A DNA stretch of 64,000 nucleotides, taken from an uncultured bacterium (lineage in GTDB: Bacteria; Spirochaetota; UBA4802; UB4802). Of this stretch, positions 17,257 to 27,105 are shown piece after piece. Numbering within the stretch: the first letter of the stretch is position 1; each line of letters begins with the position of its first letter. The stretch lies in assembly GCA_937920495.1 (NCBI GenBank), contig CALEUQ010000002.1, positions 59,984-123,983 on the forward strand. The letters run 5' to 3'. The position numbers and the translations under genes were made by a program. The notes below the pieces were generated by a model. The model did not search any database, was not told where the DNA came from, and saw only the letters and a list, made by a program, of their open reading frames with translations.

Positions 17257-19227
17257 CTACTTAATTTTACAAAAAATTGACTCATGTGGTTTCAATTCAC
17301 CTAAATCTATATGATCACTGTACACATAAATTTCTCTATTTCCCCACACATCAGTCAGTTTGGTTGTTGGCAATATGACTGATTTCAAGAATCCTTTTAG
17401 CTGAACTATCTTTTTCCTTGACCTGTCCAAAAAATTAAAAAATGCAATATAGCCCGCTGTATTATATATAATTTCGGGCATATTATTTACCATAATGTCT
17501 ACCGGATACACTTTCCCCATGCTACATACCTTGACTAATTCATCAATCTTATCAATTAGTTTCCAATCATCATCTTGTAGTAAACCTAAATTATCCGAAA
17601 TAAAATACATTCCACCCGTAATAATAACCGCATTGATTAGTGCCATTCTTTCTTCTTTTGAAAGTTTAGTTTCTGTTTGCCGCAACATGATGCAATCAGG
17701 ATCATTAAGCCATAAATATCTGTGCATCTGGCACCGGTTTAGTATACTGCGTATCGCAAATTTGGTACACAACGCATGAGGGTCACGCGTAAGGTAATAT
17801 CTATATTTTGCCATCCAGTAGGGTGCAACATCAGGACCTATACGCATTCCATCAACATGACCTATGGATGCGGACAACGGTGCGCCACATCCCAGGATAA
17901 ATACTCTATCTCCTGCCACTTCTCGTATGAGCGTATATCCCAACTTCAAACGTTGTGCCGATGATAAACTCATATCATATGCCTTACCACACAATGATGC
18001 AGCATATACAAAATCCAATTTTAAGTATCCAAAACCCCATTCATGTACAAAGGTATTAATAACCTCTTTAATGTATTCCTGATACCCGGGATGAGTTGTA
18101 TCTAACGCATAAAAATATCCAAACATATCCCAATTTGGATTCCATCCTGCAATAACCGGGTTGCCTTCATTATCATGAAGAAACCAGTCATGGTGCTTTT
18201 TATATAGTATTGATTTTCGTGATGCTATAAAAGGAGCAAGCCAAATACCCGGAATCATTCCCATTGTTCTGATTTTATGAGCAATTGGAGCAAGGCCATC
18301 TGCAAATTTATTATTTACTGACAACCAGTCGCCAACTGCCGTTTGATAACCATCATCCAGTTGAAAAACATCAAATCGTTTTCTTTTATTTTTCAAAATA
18401 TCAAGATTGTGATAAATGCTTTTTTCATCGATTTTTGTATAATAATAGTACCAGGAACACCATCCTTTAAGTATTTTTTTTCGCAAAGAGTTCTGGGATT
18501 TGTTGAGTTCAAAATAACGCTCAAAAGCCTGGTTGATGCTTTTACTGGCAATGATGTATATTAAATCAGCTCTTAATTTTGATGAAGGGCTTACTATCAT
18601 ATTGCAAAAATCATGTATTATATCTAGTTGAATATGACTGTCAAAAGTGGAAGAATTAATATATACATATTGATTAAAAGGTCTTCCCTGACCTATCACA
18701 CAGAACGATGAATTTTCAGAACCAACGGCAGCTACCATAGTACTGTTGAAAGAGCCTACCGTGCCAGCAGGAAGATTTCTGGGGTTATCCTGCAAAATAT
18801 TCATACACCTAAGAAAACTTTTCATTTCTTTTTCTTTAAATGAATATGACCGGGTTAAACTCCACGATTGATAGCCATTTTTGAAGAAATAGTAGTCTTC
18901 AGTTCCTGGTATTACAAATCTGCTAATTGATGTAATAATTTTGTCTATAATTACATCGTGTTCTGCAAGATTGTCTATGGTATATTTTATTGTAAGGTGA
19001 TCTTCCTCATCTGACAAAACAACAGTCATCCGTAAATTTTCATCGCTAGTTATGCATGTAATCTTCTTTTTACCTAATGCGGTGACAGGTAATGATTGAA
19101 TTCTCTGTATTGTTTTATTTTGGATACAGTATGTATATTTTATTTCCCAACTATCGAAAAGTACGTCCGGCTTTTTTATTTGTAGTTTTAGCTCTTTTTT
19201 CCCTTTTGATACAATCCATTCCATCAC
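17257..19227 (-). CDS. GH36-family alpha-galactosidase-like enzyme
   Basis: 656 residues. An N-terminal beta-sandwich (about 1-240) precedes a catalytic barrel: GWCSWYYYYTKI at about 256, FQLDDGYQTAVGDW, GIWLAPFIAS, then YLKLDFVYAA with the nucleophile Asp and MRIGPDVAPYW with the acid/base Asp. GH36 enzymes release alpha-linked galactose or transfer it (raffinose/stachyose synthases). No signal peptide, so cytoplasmic. Followed by nothing on its strand; it sits 6 bp downstream of the paraoxonase-like gene, so the two share a transcript. A paralogue lies at 52690-54525. Confidence 0.88.
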   Translation of the reverse strand: MMEWIVSKGKKELKLQIKKPDVLFDSWEIKYTYCIQNKTIQRIQSLPVTALGKKKITCITSDENLRMTVVLSDEEDHLTIKYTIDNLAEHDVIIDKIITSISRFVIPGTEDYYFFKNGYQSWSLTRSYSFKEKEMKSFLRCMNILQDNPRNLPAGTVGSFNSTMVAAVGSENSSFCVIGQGRPFNQYVYINSSTFDSHIQLDIIHDFCNMIVSPSSKLRADLIYIIASKSINQAFERYFELNKSQNSLRKKILKGWCSWYYYYTKIDEKSIYHNLDILKNKRKRFDVFQLDDGYQTAVGDWLSVNNKFADGLAPIAHKIRTMGMIPGIWLAPFIASRKSILYKKHHDWFLHDNEGNPVIAGWNPNWDMFGYFYALDTTHPGYQEYIKEVINTFVHEWGFGYLKLDFVYAASLCGKAYDMSLSSAQRLKLGYTLIREVAGDRVFILGCGAPLSASIGHVDGMRIGPDVAPYWMAKYRYYLTRDPHALCTKFAIRSILNRCQMHRYLWLNDPDCIMLRQTETKLSKEERMALINAVIITGGMYFISDNLGLLQDDDWKLIDKIDELVKVCSMGKVYPVDIMVNNMPEIIYNTAGYIAFFNFLDRSRKKIVQLKGFLKSVILPTTKLTDVWGNREIYVYSDHIDLGELKPHESIFCKIK

Positions 19228-19233
19228 AAACCT

Positions 19234-20274
19234 CTATTTCAAAGAACAATCAAGAATATGTGTATCGTACACTGAACCTATTAGTAGTGATGAATTGTAT
19301 CTTACAGCCACAGTAGAAGACTGAATTAATTCACCGTCATCTATTAATGCTGTTTCTTTAGTATATCCACTATCCGTAAAAGTAATTTTAAGTATTTCTG
19401 AGGGGGCTTTTGTTTGTTCATTTTTTGCATGTTTTACAAATGTCAATAATTTTGGATGGCATCCTGCCCATAAAGCGCCATCCCTATCAAAAGATATATT
19501 ATCAACTCCCGTGTGACATTGTATATCATATAAAAATGTTAGATTATAATCTTTTTCAATTGTATATGCTTTTATACATTTTCCAACTGGTGATGCAACA
19601 AATAATTTTGATCTATCCAGATTTGCTGTTATACCATTGGCATATTTGATATTTTTAGCTTTTATTTCAAATTTTTTCCCATTATAGAACAATACATAAG
19701 AATTTGCAAGCTGAAGATAATCCTCAATAGTCTTGCCAAATGATGATTTATTCCCATGGTCATTGGTTACATACAATATATCCTCATCAATAAGAACAAG
19801 GTCGTTAGGCGAAAACAAAAGGTCCTGGTCTTCGATAGATTTTAAGTACTTTAGATTGTTTCCGGTAATAAGAAATTTTTCAATGAAATGTCCATCTGTA
19901 CGGTGATTTACCACATACAATAATAATCTGTTTTTTGTTATTTGGATTAAATCTATCCCATGTGGATGAAATTCATAAGGAAAATCGGATTTCATTTTAT
20001 TTAAAACTTTTGTTTTTGTATTATAAGCAAAAATTGCTCCATTTATATTTTGCCCCCGAGCAAAAGCCCTTCTATCATCGGAAGAGATATATGCAGTCCC
20101 TGAATTATAATCTATGACGATATCTTCCGGTCCCGGTATAGAAGAAACAGGTTTACATATATAATCTGAATAGGAAACTATTGTTTTGAATTCACCTGCA
20201 TCATATAATGTTTTTATTATAAAAAGCAAAACAATAAGAATTAACACAATGAGCAATATAGCTAACTTTTTCAT
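19234..20274 (-). CDS. Membrane-anchored paraoxonase/SMP-30-like beta-propeller
   Basis: 346 residues. Residues 3-24 form one hydrophobic segment (AILLIVLILIVLLFIIKTLY), a signal anchor without obvious cleavage site. The rest is a six-bladed propeller: GPEDIVIDYNSGTAYISSDDRR, FHPHGIDLI, FSPNDLVLIDEDILYVTNDHGN, YANGITANLDRSKLFVASP, DNISFDRDGALWAGCHPKLL. The Glu/Asn/Asp residues at the calcium site (PED, SPND, ANG, DN) match paraoxonase/arylesterase and gluconolactonase families, which hydrolyse lactones or esters. Co-transcribed with the GH36 gene, so it may act on a sugar lactone; that is inference. Confidence 0.8.
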   Translation of the reverse strand: MKKLAILLIVLILIVLLFIIKTLYDAGEFKTIVSYSDYICKPVSSIPGPEDIVIDYNSGTAYISSDDRRAFARGQNINGAIFAYNTKTKVLNKMKSDFPYEFHPHGIDLIQITKNRLLLYVVNHRTDGHFIEKFLITGNNLKYLKSIEDQDLLFSPNDLVLIDEDILYVTNDHGNKSSFGKTIEDYLQLANSYVLFYNGKKFEIKAKNIKYANGITANLDRSKLFVASPVGKCIKAYTIEKDYNLTFLYDIQCHTGVDNISFDRDGALWAGCHPKLLTFVKHAKNEQTKAPSEILKITFTDSGYTKETALIDDGELIQSSTVAVRYNSSLLIGSVYDTHILDCSLK

Positions 20275-20494
20275 ATACTGAACCTCCCGGAATAATTATA
20301 AATAAATCTTTTTTTTAATGAATATAAAATTTTAAACAAATAATGAACTCCGATAGAGCTAACAGTAGCACACCCATTTTCCATAAGATACACTATATAC
20401 ACATCAAACATAGAATACATAATTGCACTTTGATAATTGATAGATACTATATAAGGCGTCAAGTATTATTACAATAAAATTTTTATGAATATCT

Positions 20495-21202
20495 TTAAAT
20501 TTTATTCACATCCTTACTCATGAATATCCATATATCTTTAAGAGCTTTCTTCCACTGTATATGTTCTAATGCCTTTCCCCGCCATTTTCTACCTTCCACA
20601 ACTTTACGTTCCAGTATAGTCCACCCATTTTTATAATCAAACCATTTCCACTGGCATCCAGCTTTATAGATGTATTCGCAATTTTCAATTTTGATTAATA
20701 CATCTGAAGCTTCTGGATAATCAAAATAGTCCCAATGCATCCCTGCGTAGAAGATATATTCAGGGTTCTTTATGTTCAATAATGCATCAAAACCCCTGGA
20801 ATAATTGAAATTTTTCCAATCCAACCCTGCATGATAAATATACTTAGCAGATCTCAATTCTATAAGGCGGTCCAGTCCTTTTTCATAATCGAACTGCTTC
20901 CAGAACCTCCCTGCCCTAAAAATATATTCATCATTATCCCATTGTAACATTTGTGTGATGCCACGGTTAAAATCAAAATTCTTCCAGTAAATGCCAGCAT
21001 GATACAATCCATCGATAGTATTGTTTTGTATAAAATATTCCATTGCTAAAGAAACATCAAAGTGTACCCAGTCTTTGCCTGCCTTTACAATATAATCCGT
21101 TACATGGCAAGCTAAAAGTTCTTGCAACAAATGTAATGATTGGTCGCTACTATCTAATCCCGCTTTGTAAACAGCCTGTGCTTTTTTAACGGTATCGTTC
21201 AT
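20495..21202 (-). CDS. 28-residue tandem repeat protein (unrecognised family)
   Basis: 235 residues, soluble, almost wholly made of a repeat with strict 28-residue spacing. An Ala-Gly pair recurs at residues 14, 41, 69, 97, 125, 153 and 181, in the setting YIYxAGxxWxxFDYxxG followed by a Leu/Ile-rich helix. The aromatic content is very high (Trp at +4, Phe at +7, Tyr at -4 from the Ala). I do not recognise this as HEAT, TPR, ankyrin or Sel1. The repeats suggest a solenoid for protein binding. It is the last gene of a unit with a MoxR ATPase and a vWA/zincin protein, 35 bp after the latter. Confidence 0.75.
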   Translation of the reverse strand: MNDTVKKAQAVYKAGLDSSDQSLHLLQELLACHVTDYIVKAGKDWVHFDVSLAMEYFIQNNTIDGLYHAGIYWKNFDFNRGITQMLQWDNDEYIFRAGRFWKQFDYEKGLDRLIELRSAKYIYHAGLDWKNFNYSRGFDALLNIKNPEYIFYAGMHWDYFDYPEASDVLIKIENCEYIYKAGCQWKWFDYKNGWTILERKVVEGRKWRGKALEHIQWKKALKDIWIFMSKDVNKI

Positions 21203-21237
21203 ATTATACTATTAACTATCTAAAATATCATTAACGT

Positions 21238-22623
21238 TTAAACAATAGATATTGCTTTTCCAAATGGTGCCACAAAACTCTCATTTCGGCTTTTTGTTAT
21301 AAGCCATAAAGTATTGGGATATGGATGTAATTTATCAACATCATAAATATATCCGTCTGTAATAACAATTACCATTTCCTTATGACCTTTTAAATATTCA
21401 TTAAAAAAAGAAGAAAAAAACGTTGCACCGCCATATCCTGATTTGATTAGCTTCCAGTCTCCTTTTTTATATTCATATGGTCTGTCGGATTTTTCCGACC
21501 GGGTAAATGCGTCCCCCTGTTTTACCGGAATAAAATATTCTTCATCAATGCATACCAGAAACACTTTATATTTATTGGTTAAATCTTCTATTATTCCAAA
21601 AGCTATTTCCAGGTCTTCCTTTTGAGCCATCATGGAAGCAGATATGTCGATAGCTACTGTGATAATCTCACTTTGTTTGTATGCACGCCCTGCAATATAG
21701 ATTCCCTTTGCCACATATCGTCTGTTGAAACGTGAATGAGTGTAATACCATTCATTTGAATGCGACATGTAGTCAATGATGCTCCTGATATGATTTTTAT
21801 AATATGAACTATCGCACATATTAATCTTTTCAAGTAATGCCACTATGTCCATATATGAGCGTTCAATAGTGCACCATTCATCTTTTTTAGCATGCGCAAT
21901 AATTTTATTTTTTATTGCACTCTTTTTTGTGCTGTCTTCGGTAAAATAATGGACACCTGTTGGAAGATGCATATTCTCATCCTGCAATATCAGCTTCTCA
22001 TCATCTACAGAAGAATTGTGAAGGTAGTGTTTATAATTAAACTCATTATCATGTTCATGATCATTATTATGAGCTACAACAAAATCATCCAGAAACAATC
22101 CTTTTTGTTTTTCAATATCACCGTGATGTTGTATAACCGTTAATGAATTTTGCTTTTTCAGAAGCCAGCGGTACACATCTTCCCATACCGGATCCTGAAT
22201 TGCAGTATCATCATAAAACTCCAAAGGAATATACGGTAGACCACGAGGTATGGTAAGCAATGGCACATCCCACTGATATTGACCCTGTCGGGAAAAGAAA
22301 TTTTTACTATGATTATGAATAAATGTGTTCACCACCATATCCTGCGCTATATTCTGCAACACCACATCACCACTTTTTGACCTGTGATCATGTTCCAGTA
22401 TAACATGAAGCATTTCATGAACTAGAAGGCCAATAAATTCATCCTGTGAAATGGTGTTTAGAAAATCAGGATTATAATATAAAACCATTCTATGTGAGGC
22501 AATCAATGATAGCGTGGGTATTGATTTGGTTTGCACAAATTCAACAGCATGATAGAAATATGAGGTGAACCTGCTTTGTTTCCATATCTTAAGAAGTGCA
22601 GTATTTATATATGTATTGCTCAT
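21238..22623 (-). CDS. vWA-like protein with zincin motif (DUF2201 type)
   Basis: 461 residues. An N-terminal metallopeptidase-like region has HEMLHVILEH at about 69-78, an HExxH-type zinc site. The middle (about 150-290) is variable and charged. The C-terminal part is a vWA fold with an almost complete MIDAS: AIDISASMMAQ (DxSxS) at about 327, a Gly/Thr at GYGGATFFSS, and VIVITDGYIYD at about 428. This arrangement is DUF2201. Such proteins work with MoxR-type ATPases. The start codon lies 5 bp after the ATPase stop. An exact GCGATAGT octamer lies at 21808. Confidence 0.85.
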   Translation of the reverse strand: MSNTYINTALLKIWKQSRFTSYFYHAVEFVQTKSIPTLSLIASHRMVLYYNPDFLNTISQDEFIGLLVHEMLHVILEHDHRSKSGDVVLQNIAQDMVVNTFIHNHSKNFFSRQGQYQWDVPLLTIPRGLPYIPLEFYDDTAIQDPVWEDVYRWLLKKQNSLTVIQHHGDIEKQKGLFLDDFVVAHNNDHEHDNEFNYKHYLHNSSVDDEKLILQDENMHLPTGVHYFTEDSTKKSAIKNKIIAHAKKDEWCTIERSYMDIVALLEKINMCDSSYYKNHIRSIIDYMSHSNEWYYTHSRFNRRYVAKGIYIAGRAYKQSEIITVAIDISASMMAQKEDLEIAFGIIEDLTNKYKVFLVCIDEEYFIPVKQGDAFTRSEKSDRPYEYKKGDWKLIKSGYGGATFFSSFFNEYLKGHKEMVIVITDGYIYDVDKLHPYPNTLWLITKSRNESFVAPFGKAISIV

Positions 22624-22628
22624 TGCTC

Positions 22629-23810
22629 TTACACATCAAGAAACACCCGGACTTTTTCCAGAATGTCCTGTTTTACTTCCGTGTTATCAATACGCTTCAA
22701 TGCATCCGGTATTTGTGTAAAAAGCCCACAATCCCTTACCAGAGCAAACATGAATGACACTCGTGTATCCGCACGTGTACAGGATACAAATCTCAGGAAG
22801 TTAGTTAACTTTTGCAGCAACTGTTCATCCGGTTTGCCATTTTTATTTACAGTTTCAGTGTATAGCGTATGTATAGCGCCATTAACAGCCCACAATATAT
22901 CCTCTGCGGGTATAGTATTATCTTTTAGTTCCTGTAATTTTTTTTCATTGCCTGCAAGGATATCATTGCTATCTATAACTCTTGGCGATACATACTGTAA
23001 AATAAAATCTGTGCCAGCTACCTGGCCAATTAATGATATAATAATTTTTTGCAGCACCGTGTAATCATTATGTATGAGATAGCTTTGAAATTGTTCTTCA
23101 GTCTGGAAATTATACGCTTTATAAAGAGTATCAGAAACCTGATGCCATCCGCGTGGATTAGGATTAACTGATGAACTATCCCATAACCTGTCCGTATATG
23201 TTGCAATGTAGTGTATGACCGCAGGATGAATATTTTCATCAATAGCCCACTGCAACCAGTTTTCTGCATCAGGCACAAGATTAAACACTGCCAATCTGCC
23301 ATCAAGAGCTGAATCATCAAAATCGGTTATTACTGTGTTGTCTGAATCACCTAAATTTCCAGCAAGGACAATTGCGGTTTTTGGTGGTAATGCATGTTCT
23401 CCACACATTCGCTCAGTTATAATCTGGAATAATGTCTGAATAACAGTTGGATGCGCCCTGTTTGCTTCATCCAGAAACCACAAAATACCATCATAGCCCT
23501 CGGGAACAGTTTCAGGTGGTATGAATCGTGGCCTGAAATAAATCATACGTTTTAAATTATTATCAGGTACTGGATAGCCACCCAAATCCACATTCTCTTT
23601 GAATGCCAGACGTGTATCTATATAATAATAATTATGCTTTCTGGCAACCTGCTCAACTATAGCTGATTTTCCTACACCCGGATAACCTACTATTTTAATG
23701 GCATAGTGTATGTCACCTTCTGTTTGAAGGTATCTATCTAATATCTCAATTAATTCACTTGTTGATACTTCTACTGGCCGTTTCATATTTATTAATTCTA
23801 TCGTACACAA
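22629..23810 (-). CDS. MoxR-like AAA+ ATPase
   Basis: 393 residues. Walker A GYPGVGKSAIVEQVA at about 43-57, Walker B plus sensor ILWFLDEANRAHPTVIQTLFQII at about 108-130, sensor-1 AIVLAGNLGDSDN at about 147, and an arginine-rich DGRLAVFNLVPD region. This is the order found in MoxR/dynein-related ATPases, chaperones that remodel or activate a partner, usually with a vWA protein. It lies between the Omp85-like gene (20 bp) and the vWA gene (5 bp), clearly one operon. Confidence 0.87.
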   Translation of the reverse strand: MCTIELINMKRPVEVSTSELIEILDRYLQTEGDIHYAIKIVGYPGVGKSAIVEQVARKHNYYYIDTRLAFKENVDLGGYPVPDNNLKRMIYFRPRFIPPETVPEGYDGILWFLDEANRAHPTVIQTLFQIITERMCGEHALPPKTAIVLAGNLGDSDNTVITDFDDSALDGRLAVFNLVPDAENWLQWAIDENIHPAVIHYIATYTDRLWDSSSVNPNPRGWHQVSDTLYKAYNFQTEEQFQSYLIHNDYTVLQKIIISLIGQVAGTDFILQYVSPRVIDSNDILAGNEKKLQELKDNTIPAEDILWAVNGAIHTLYTETVNKNGKPDEQLLQKLTNFLRFVSCTRADTRVSFMFALVRDCGLFTQIPDALKRIDNTEVKQDILEKVRVFLDV

Positions 23811-23830
23811 TATATTTATTCAATATTTAT

Positions 23831-25003
23831 TTAAATAGCTTCACCAATTGTTATATACAGCCCATAAAAGTTTGTGCTGAATCCAACATCCAGACGTATA
23901 TTAAGGCTCTGTTCCTGTTTTATCTTAAACCGCAAGCCGCCACCCCAGGTATATACAATGTGTTCCTTATCAAAATCACGTAAAGAAGGAGCAACTTCCC
24001 CTGCACCAGCAAAACCACAACCAAAAAACCTCCAGAACAAAGGAACTCTGTATTCGGCCTGGATAACCATCATATTCCTGTCACGATATCTTCCTTCATA
24101 TAAGCCGCGCATAAGTTTTGCTCCCCCCATTTGTGACAATAAATAAAAGGGAGCCTGTCCATGAATATAACCAGAAAAAATTTGCACAGCCAGAACATGC
24201 GAAAACCAGAATGGCTCAAAAAAGCGATAATCAAAGGTTACATTAACAAAATCAAAATCACTTTTAATATATTTAGAATACTGCGTAATAGTAAGATTGG
24301 CATACGCCCCATCCCTGGTAAACAGTATATCATCACGGCTGTCATAATTAATAGTAAATCCAAGACCGGAAACAAGCCCTTTATCTGCTCCCGGTACCAG
24401 ATTTGAATCTATCAGTCCGCCTTCCCGGGCCTTTGTTGTTTTTCTTTCATCTATGTGATATAAAAGACCAATATAAAATCCCGGGATAAATGCACGTTCA
24501 ACAATATTTTTAAATGAAAATATCCTGGAAGTATATGCTTCTTTGTAGTCTTCGGTAGTGTCCTGACCAATTCCATAAAATTTGTCAGGATAATTCATAT
24601 ACTGGAACTCATTTTTGATATGGTACTTATCTCTAAAAAAATAGAATTCAGGAAAAACCTGGAATATAAACTGGTCATTTTGTGTATGGGTAAAGGTTAC
24701 CGCCAATGTTGTTGGGCGCAATTTAATTGGTGGTATGCTCATTATTATGTCCTGGAAATATGTTAGAAAAACTACACCATAGGCAAACTGTGTTTCAGGT
24801 TTATAATAAAGATGTGGAATAATCAGCCAGTCGTTTTTACTTATAACAACTACATCCTGTAAAGGTTGGCCCGCAATGTTATCCTTCTTTTCAATTTTTG
24901 CATAAACTTTAATCGAAAACAATATAATAAACACAACATATAGCAGCACATATAAGTGTACTTTTGTGGATTTAATAATAATAGATCGACTTAGAATTCC
25001 CAT
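23831..25003 (-). CDS. Omp85/BamA-like outer-membrane barrel protein
   Basis: 390 residues. Residues about 14-36 are a long signal sequence ending IKVYAK. No POTRA domains are seen. The rest is a beta-barrel of alternating polar and aromatic strands, with the surface-antigen (D15) features GLGFTINYDSRDDILFTRDGAYANLTITQY, QMGGAKLMRGLYEGRYRDRNMMVIQAEYRVPLF and a C-terminal aromatic strand. The family inserts or exports proteins or lipids; POTRA-less members are of unknown role. First gene of the operon with MoxR and vWA genes. Confidence 0.8.
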   Translation of the reverse strand: MGILSRSIIIKSTKVHLYVLLYVVFIILFSIKVYAKIEKKDNIAGQPLQDVVVISKNDWLIIPHLYYKPETQFAYGVVFLTYFQDIIMSIPPIKLRPTTLAVTFTHTQNDQFIFQVFPEFYFFRDKYHIKNEFQYMNYPDKFYGIGQDTTEDYKEAYTSRIFSFKNIVERAFIPGFYIGLLYHIDERKTTKAREGGLIDSNLVPGADKGLVSGLGFTINYDSRDDILFTRDGAYANLTITQYSKYIKSDFDFVNVTFDYRFFEPFWFSHVLAVQIFSGYIHGQAPFYLLSQMGGAKLMRGLYEGRYRDRNMMVIQAEYRVPLFWRFFGCGFAGAGEVAPSLRDFDKEHIVYTWGGGLRFKIKQEQSLNIRLDVGFSTNFYGLYITIGEAI

Positions 25004-25111
25004 TGTAGACTCAACCTTTCATCTATTCTATTATTCCAAAACGCAAATTTATGAAAAAGTACAAGTCAGAATATCGCAGTTTCTTTAAAAGCAACATGGA
25101 TATACTGCCAA

Positions 25112-26491
25112 TTATGCATATTTTATTTTAAACCAATAATATATTAATCCAGTTGAAGTTAATACTATCCCTAAAAGTGAAGGAATAAATGCTGTAATCA
25201 GAGTTACTGACAAATATATTATATAAAACACAACCACCAGAATAACAGTAACGGGATAACCCCATGTTTTAAAAGGTCTAACAACATCAGGATATTTTCT
25301 CCGCAAAACAATAACACTTGCTAAAGTTAATATATTGAAGATGGTTCCTGTTGCTGAAAAATAATCAATTACGGCTTCATATGAATTTTTATATAACGAA
25401 GCAAACATTACCAGCACACATGCCCATAATCCCTGCAAAATAATTGCATTATTAGGGGTTTTGTATTTTTCATGTACTATCGCACACCATGAAAAAAACA
25501 ACTTATCCTGTGCCATCGCATGCCAGGTTCGTGCTTTGACCATAACCTGCGTGCCAACGTTGCCAAATGTATTAACCATTACTGCATACGCAACCATAAG
25601 TGCACCCGCAGCACCAAGCGCACGTTGCAAGGCATCAACTGCAATCGATTTTGATACGGCAAATTCTGCTGCGGGTACCTGAAATAGATATGCAGCATTT
25701 GCCCCCATGTATAAAATAAGCACACACACTATCCCAATTAATAGTGATAAGGGCAAATTTTTTCTTGGATTTTTTACCTCTTCAGCCACATAAGTGGCAC
25801 CTTCCCAGCCACTGAATGCAAAAAATGCATACCGCAGTGCAGCTCCAATTCCTAGAAAATGCGTGAAGGTGAAGTGTTCAGGCAAAAGCGGTGTGTAAAA
25901 ATTTGCAACATTACCGTTTTTTGCAAAACACGCCATGATGATGTAGCCAAGAGCAATCACTTTTGATGAGCTTATCACAATTTGCACTACACCACTGAGC
26001 TTAACACCAAAACAATTTATAATGGTATGAAAAACAATAATCAGTAACGCAACTGCAACTACAACACTATGTGACAGATATATGCCGGAAGAAATAACAA
26101 AGGAAGCCTGAGTATATTCCGCAAAGACCAGTGCAACAGCAGCGATAGCCCCTGTTTCAGAAACAAAGAACATTGCCCATCCACGCAAAAATGCAATCAA
26201 TGGGCCGTATGCCTCTTTCAAATACACATATGGGCCACCAGATCGTGGCATCATTGCCACCAATTCAGCATAGCACACTGCAGCAAAAATTGTAATAACT
26301 GCACCTATAATCCACACACTTCCAAACAGCAGTGTAGAACCAACAAGCGCCATAATTGGACCGGGTGTCCTGAAGATTCCTGAACCAATAATGCGGCTAA
26401 TCACTATAGACACAGCTGAAGGCAATCCCAATCCCCGTTCAAGATTTGTGTCTTCGGTAAAATTCTGATTTGTGAGAGCATGCATTGGCAT
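25112..26491 (-). CDS. APC-superfamily amino acid permease
   Basis: 459 residues, twelve predicted membrane helices. The N-terminal LGLPSAVSIVISRIIGSGIFRTPGPIM is the APC signature in helix 1 (GSGIF carries the substrate-binding kink), followed by AVCYAELVAMMPRSGGPYVYLKEAYGP. It resembles the LAT/serine-threonine exchanger-like and basic amino acid antiporter group; substrate unknown. Start codon and the stop of the TusA-like gene share one base, so they are coupled. Exact GCGATAGT octamer at 25476. Confidence 0.9.
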   Translation of the reverse strand: MPMHALTNQNFTEDTNLERGLGLPSAVSIVISRIIGSGIFRTPGPIMALVGSTLLFGSVWIIGAVITIFAAVCYAELVAMMPRSGGPYVYLKEAYGPLIAFLRGWAMFFVSETGAIAAVALVFAEYTQASFVISSGIYLSHSVVVAVALLIIVFHTIINCFGVKLSGVVQIVISSSKVIALGYIIMACFAKNGNVANFYTPLLPEHFTFTHFLGIGAALRYAFFAFSGWEGATYVAEEVKNPRKNLPLSLLIGIVCVLILYMGANAAYLFQVPAAEFAVSKSIAVDALQRALGAAGALMVAYAVMVNTFGNVGTQVMVKARTWHAMAQDKLFFSWCAIVHEKYKTPNNAIILQGLWACVLVMFASLYKNSYEAVIDYFSATGTIFNILTLASVIVLRRKYPDVVRPFKTWGYPVTVILVVVFYIIYLSVTLITAFIPSLLGIVLTSTGLIYYWFKIKYA

Positions 26492-27084
26492 TATTGTGCA
26501 GGGTGATATGTATAGCGATGCTTTATGTATATATCTTCAACCTTGAAGTTATTACTACGCAGTGTATCAAATAATTCTTTACCTTTTGATAGGCTGGTTA
26601 GTCCCATGACAACACCGCAGTGTTTTGTTATTGAATTAGGAACAGGAAGTAGTGCATAGGTAATCTCAGGATGATTGTCCTGCAACCAGTAATGGGCTCG
26701 CATTCCTTCGGCAACCGATACAAATGTAATTAAACACTTGGTGTAATCTTTTTTGAAAAGGGAAACAAAGAATTTATGGATATGCAATTTCACACCTAAA
26801 AGAAAAAAAGCAATTACATCAAACAATGATTGTGGTTTATAACCTTTTCCTTTTACTATCTCAAATTGCGCAGTTGAAGTATCAATGACAACAGTGTTCA
26901 TGATATTGCCAGATTCAAAACACCATTGTTCTATCTCTTTTTTCATAGAAGGGTCATCTGAAATAATCTGAACAGATGAACCATCATCTACTGCATTTAT
27001 AGTTTTGGCTATTAACGCAACAGATATGGGGCAGCTATAGCCCCGGATATCTATCACTTTTTTTTCATTCATATTTTTAGTCAT
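26491..27084 (-). CDS. TusA-like domain fused to DUF3343 (Se/S carrier-like)
   Basis: 197 residues in two parts. Residues about 8-80 are a TusA fold (KVIDIRGYSCPISVALIAKT) with the persulfide Cys in the CP motif. Residues about 115-197 match DUF3343, a putative selenium/sulfur carrier domain (CLITFVSVAEGMRAHYWLQD ... NSITKHCGVVMGL) with its own conserved Cys. A hydrophobic link lies between. Each half is usually a separate small protein or part of YedF-like proteins. No selenium metabolism gene is nearby. Flanked by a permease (1 bp overlap) and GT51 (21 bp gap). Confidence 0.8.
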   Translation of the reverse strand: MTKNMNEKKVIDIRGYSCPISVALIAKTINAVDDGSSVQIISDDPSMKKEIEQWCFESGNIMNTVVIDTSTAQFEIVKGKGYKPQSLFDVIAFFLLGVKLHIHKFFVSLFKKDYTKCLITFVSVAEGMRAHYWLQDNHPEITYALLPVPNSITKHCGVVMGLTSLSKGKELFDTLRSNNFKVEDIYIKHRYTYHPAQ

Positions 27085-27105
27085 ATAGCTATGACCCGTT
27101 ATATT

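Noticed and set aside
20271..20462. Minus-strand ORF of 63 residues between the paraoxonase-like and repeat-protein genes
   Set aside because: No ribosome site, no recognisable feature, very A+T-rich; most likely chance.
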